Positions 63,748 to 64,000 of a stretch of DNA of 64,000 nucleotides are shown here, piece by piece (within the stretch, counting starts at the first letter, position 1; every line of letters starts with the position of its first letter). This DNA is from Acipenser ruthenus. Its lineage: Eukaryota; Chordata; Actinopteri; Acipenseriformes; Acipenseridae. Made by a program: the position numbers and the translations under genes. Location: NCBI RefSeq assembly GCF_902713425.1, contig NC_081214.1:22526208-22590207 (forward strand), given 5' to 3'. Below the pieces are notes generated by a model. That model worked only from the letters and a program-made list of their open reading frames with translations, did no database searches and was not told where the DNA came from.

Positions 63748-63789
<42 letters not shown>
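63748..63789. repeat. (ATT)n microsatellite at SINE end
   Basis: About 14 ATT units directly follow the truncated SINE, probably grown from its A/T-rich 3' end or its insertion site. Confidence 0.95.
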
Positions 63790-64000
63790 TAACTACAGAC
63801 CCGCCTACAAATGTGGATTTGGTTAAATAAGCCGTTGATGTGTTTAATATTTGATATGTAATTTGCTGTTTTCACCCCAGTCTCGATTAAAGGTGGAGTT
63901 TTACCAGTGTTATGTGGGAGGGCATGAATGTGACATTCCTTTAACATTTATGAAAAGAAAATCTGGTTGTTTGTCACCCAAGTTCCTTCGCGTTTCTGGG

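Larger units (their letters stand above)
62558..64000 (+). other. LNX intron running off the window
   Basis: After the donor at 62558 no further LNX exon (PDZ3 or PDZ4) is recognisable up to the window end. The intron holds a truncated SINE and ATT microsatellite at 63606-63789. Confidence 0.7.

Overview
The window is vertebrate nuclear DNA. Genes are split by GT-AG introns, intergenic stretches are long, and AT/ATT microsatellites, tRNA-derived SINEs and an L2-type LINE are scattered through it. Several SINE copies closely resemble repeats I remember as abundant in sturgeons and paddlefish, so a non-teleost ray-finned fish, probably acipenseriform, is my best guess. This is recall, not a search.

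Layout from left to right: the 3' part of NKRF (+, ends 1289); UBE2A (-, six coding exons, 3831-8845); a 5'-truncated L2 LINE (about 9530-10575); a 16-exon gene for a membrane-anchored sorting nexin with PXA, PX and Nexin_C domains (-, 11390-20994); about 6 kb of noncoding DNA with a long SINE; SLC25A5, the ADP/ATP translocase (-, four exons, 27386-30083); SLC25A43, an orphan mitochondrial carrier (-, five exons, 32605-39125); a gene-poor stretch of about 14-17 kb holding SINEs, a MITE-like element and possible conserved noncoding DNA; and the 5' part of an LNX-family RING/PDZ ubiquitin ligase (+, from 56436, running off the right edge).

The order NKRF-UBE2A-SLC25A5-SLC25A43, with matching relative orientations, is the same block found at human Xq24. 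Two genes differ from the human arrangement as I remember it. The PXA/PX sorting nexin lies between UBE2A and SLC25A5, where human has STEEP1 (CXorf56). An LNX gene follows SLC25A43, whereas human LNX1 and LNX2 sit on chromosomes 4 and 13. Exon phases of all complete genes were checked by hand: UBE2A gives 152 aa, SLC25A5 298 aa and SLC25A43 341 aa, all equal to the human lengths. The sorting nexin gives about 862 aa if two uncertain splice choices are right.

The genes do not form one pathway. UBE2A (E2) and LNX (RING E3) both act in ubiquitination, SLC25A5 and SLC25A43 are both inner-membrane mitochondrial carriers, NKRF is a nuclear/nucleolar RNA-binding protein, and the sorting nexin is probably ER-anchored. 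I found no CRISPR array, bacterial feature, free-standing RNA gene or viral element.
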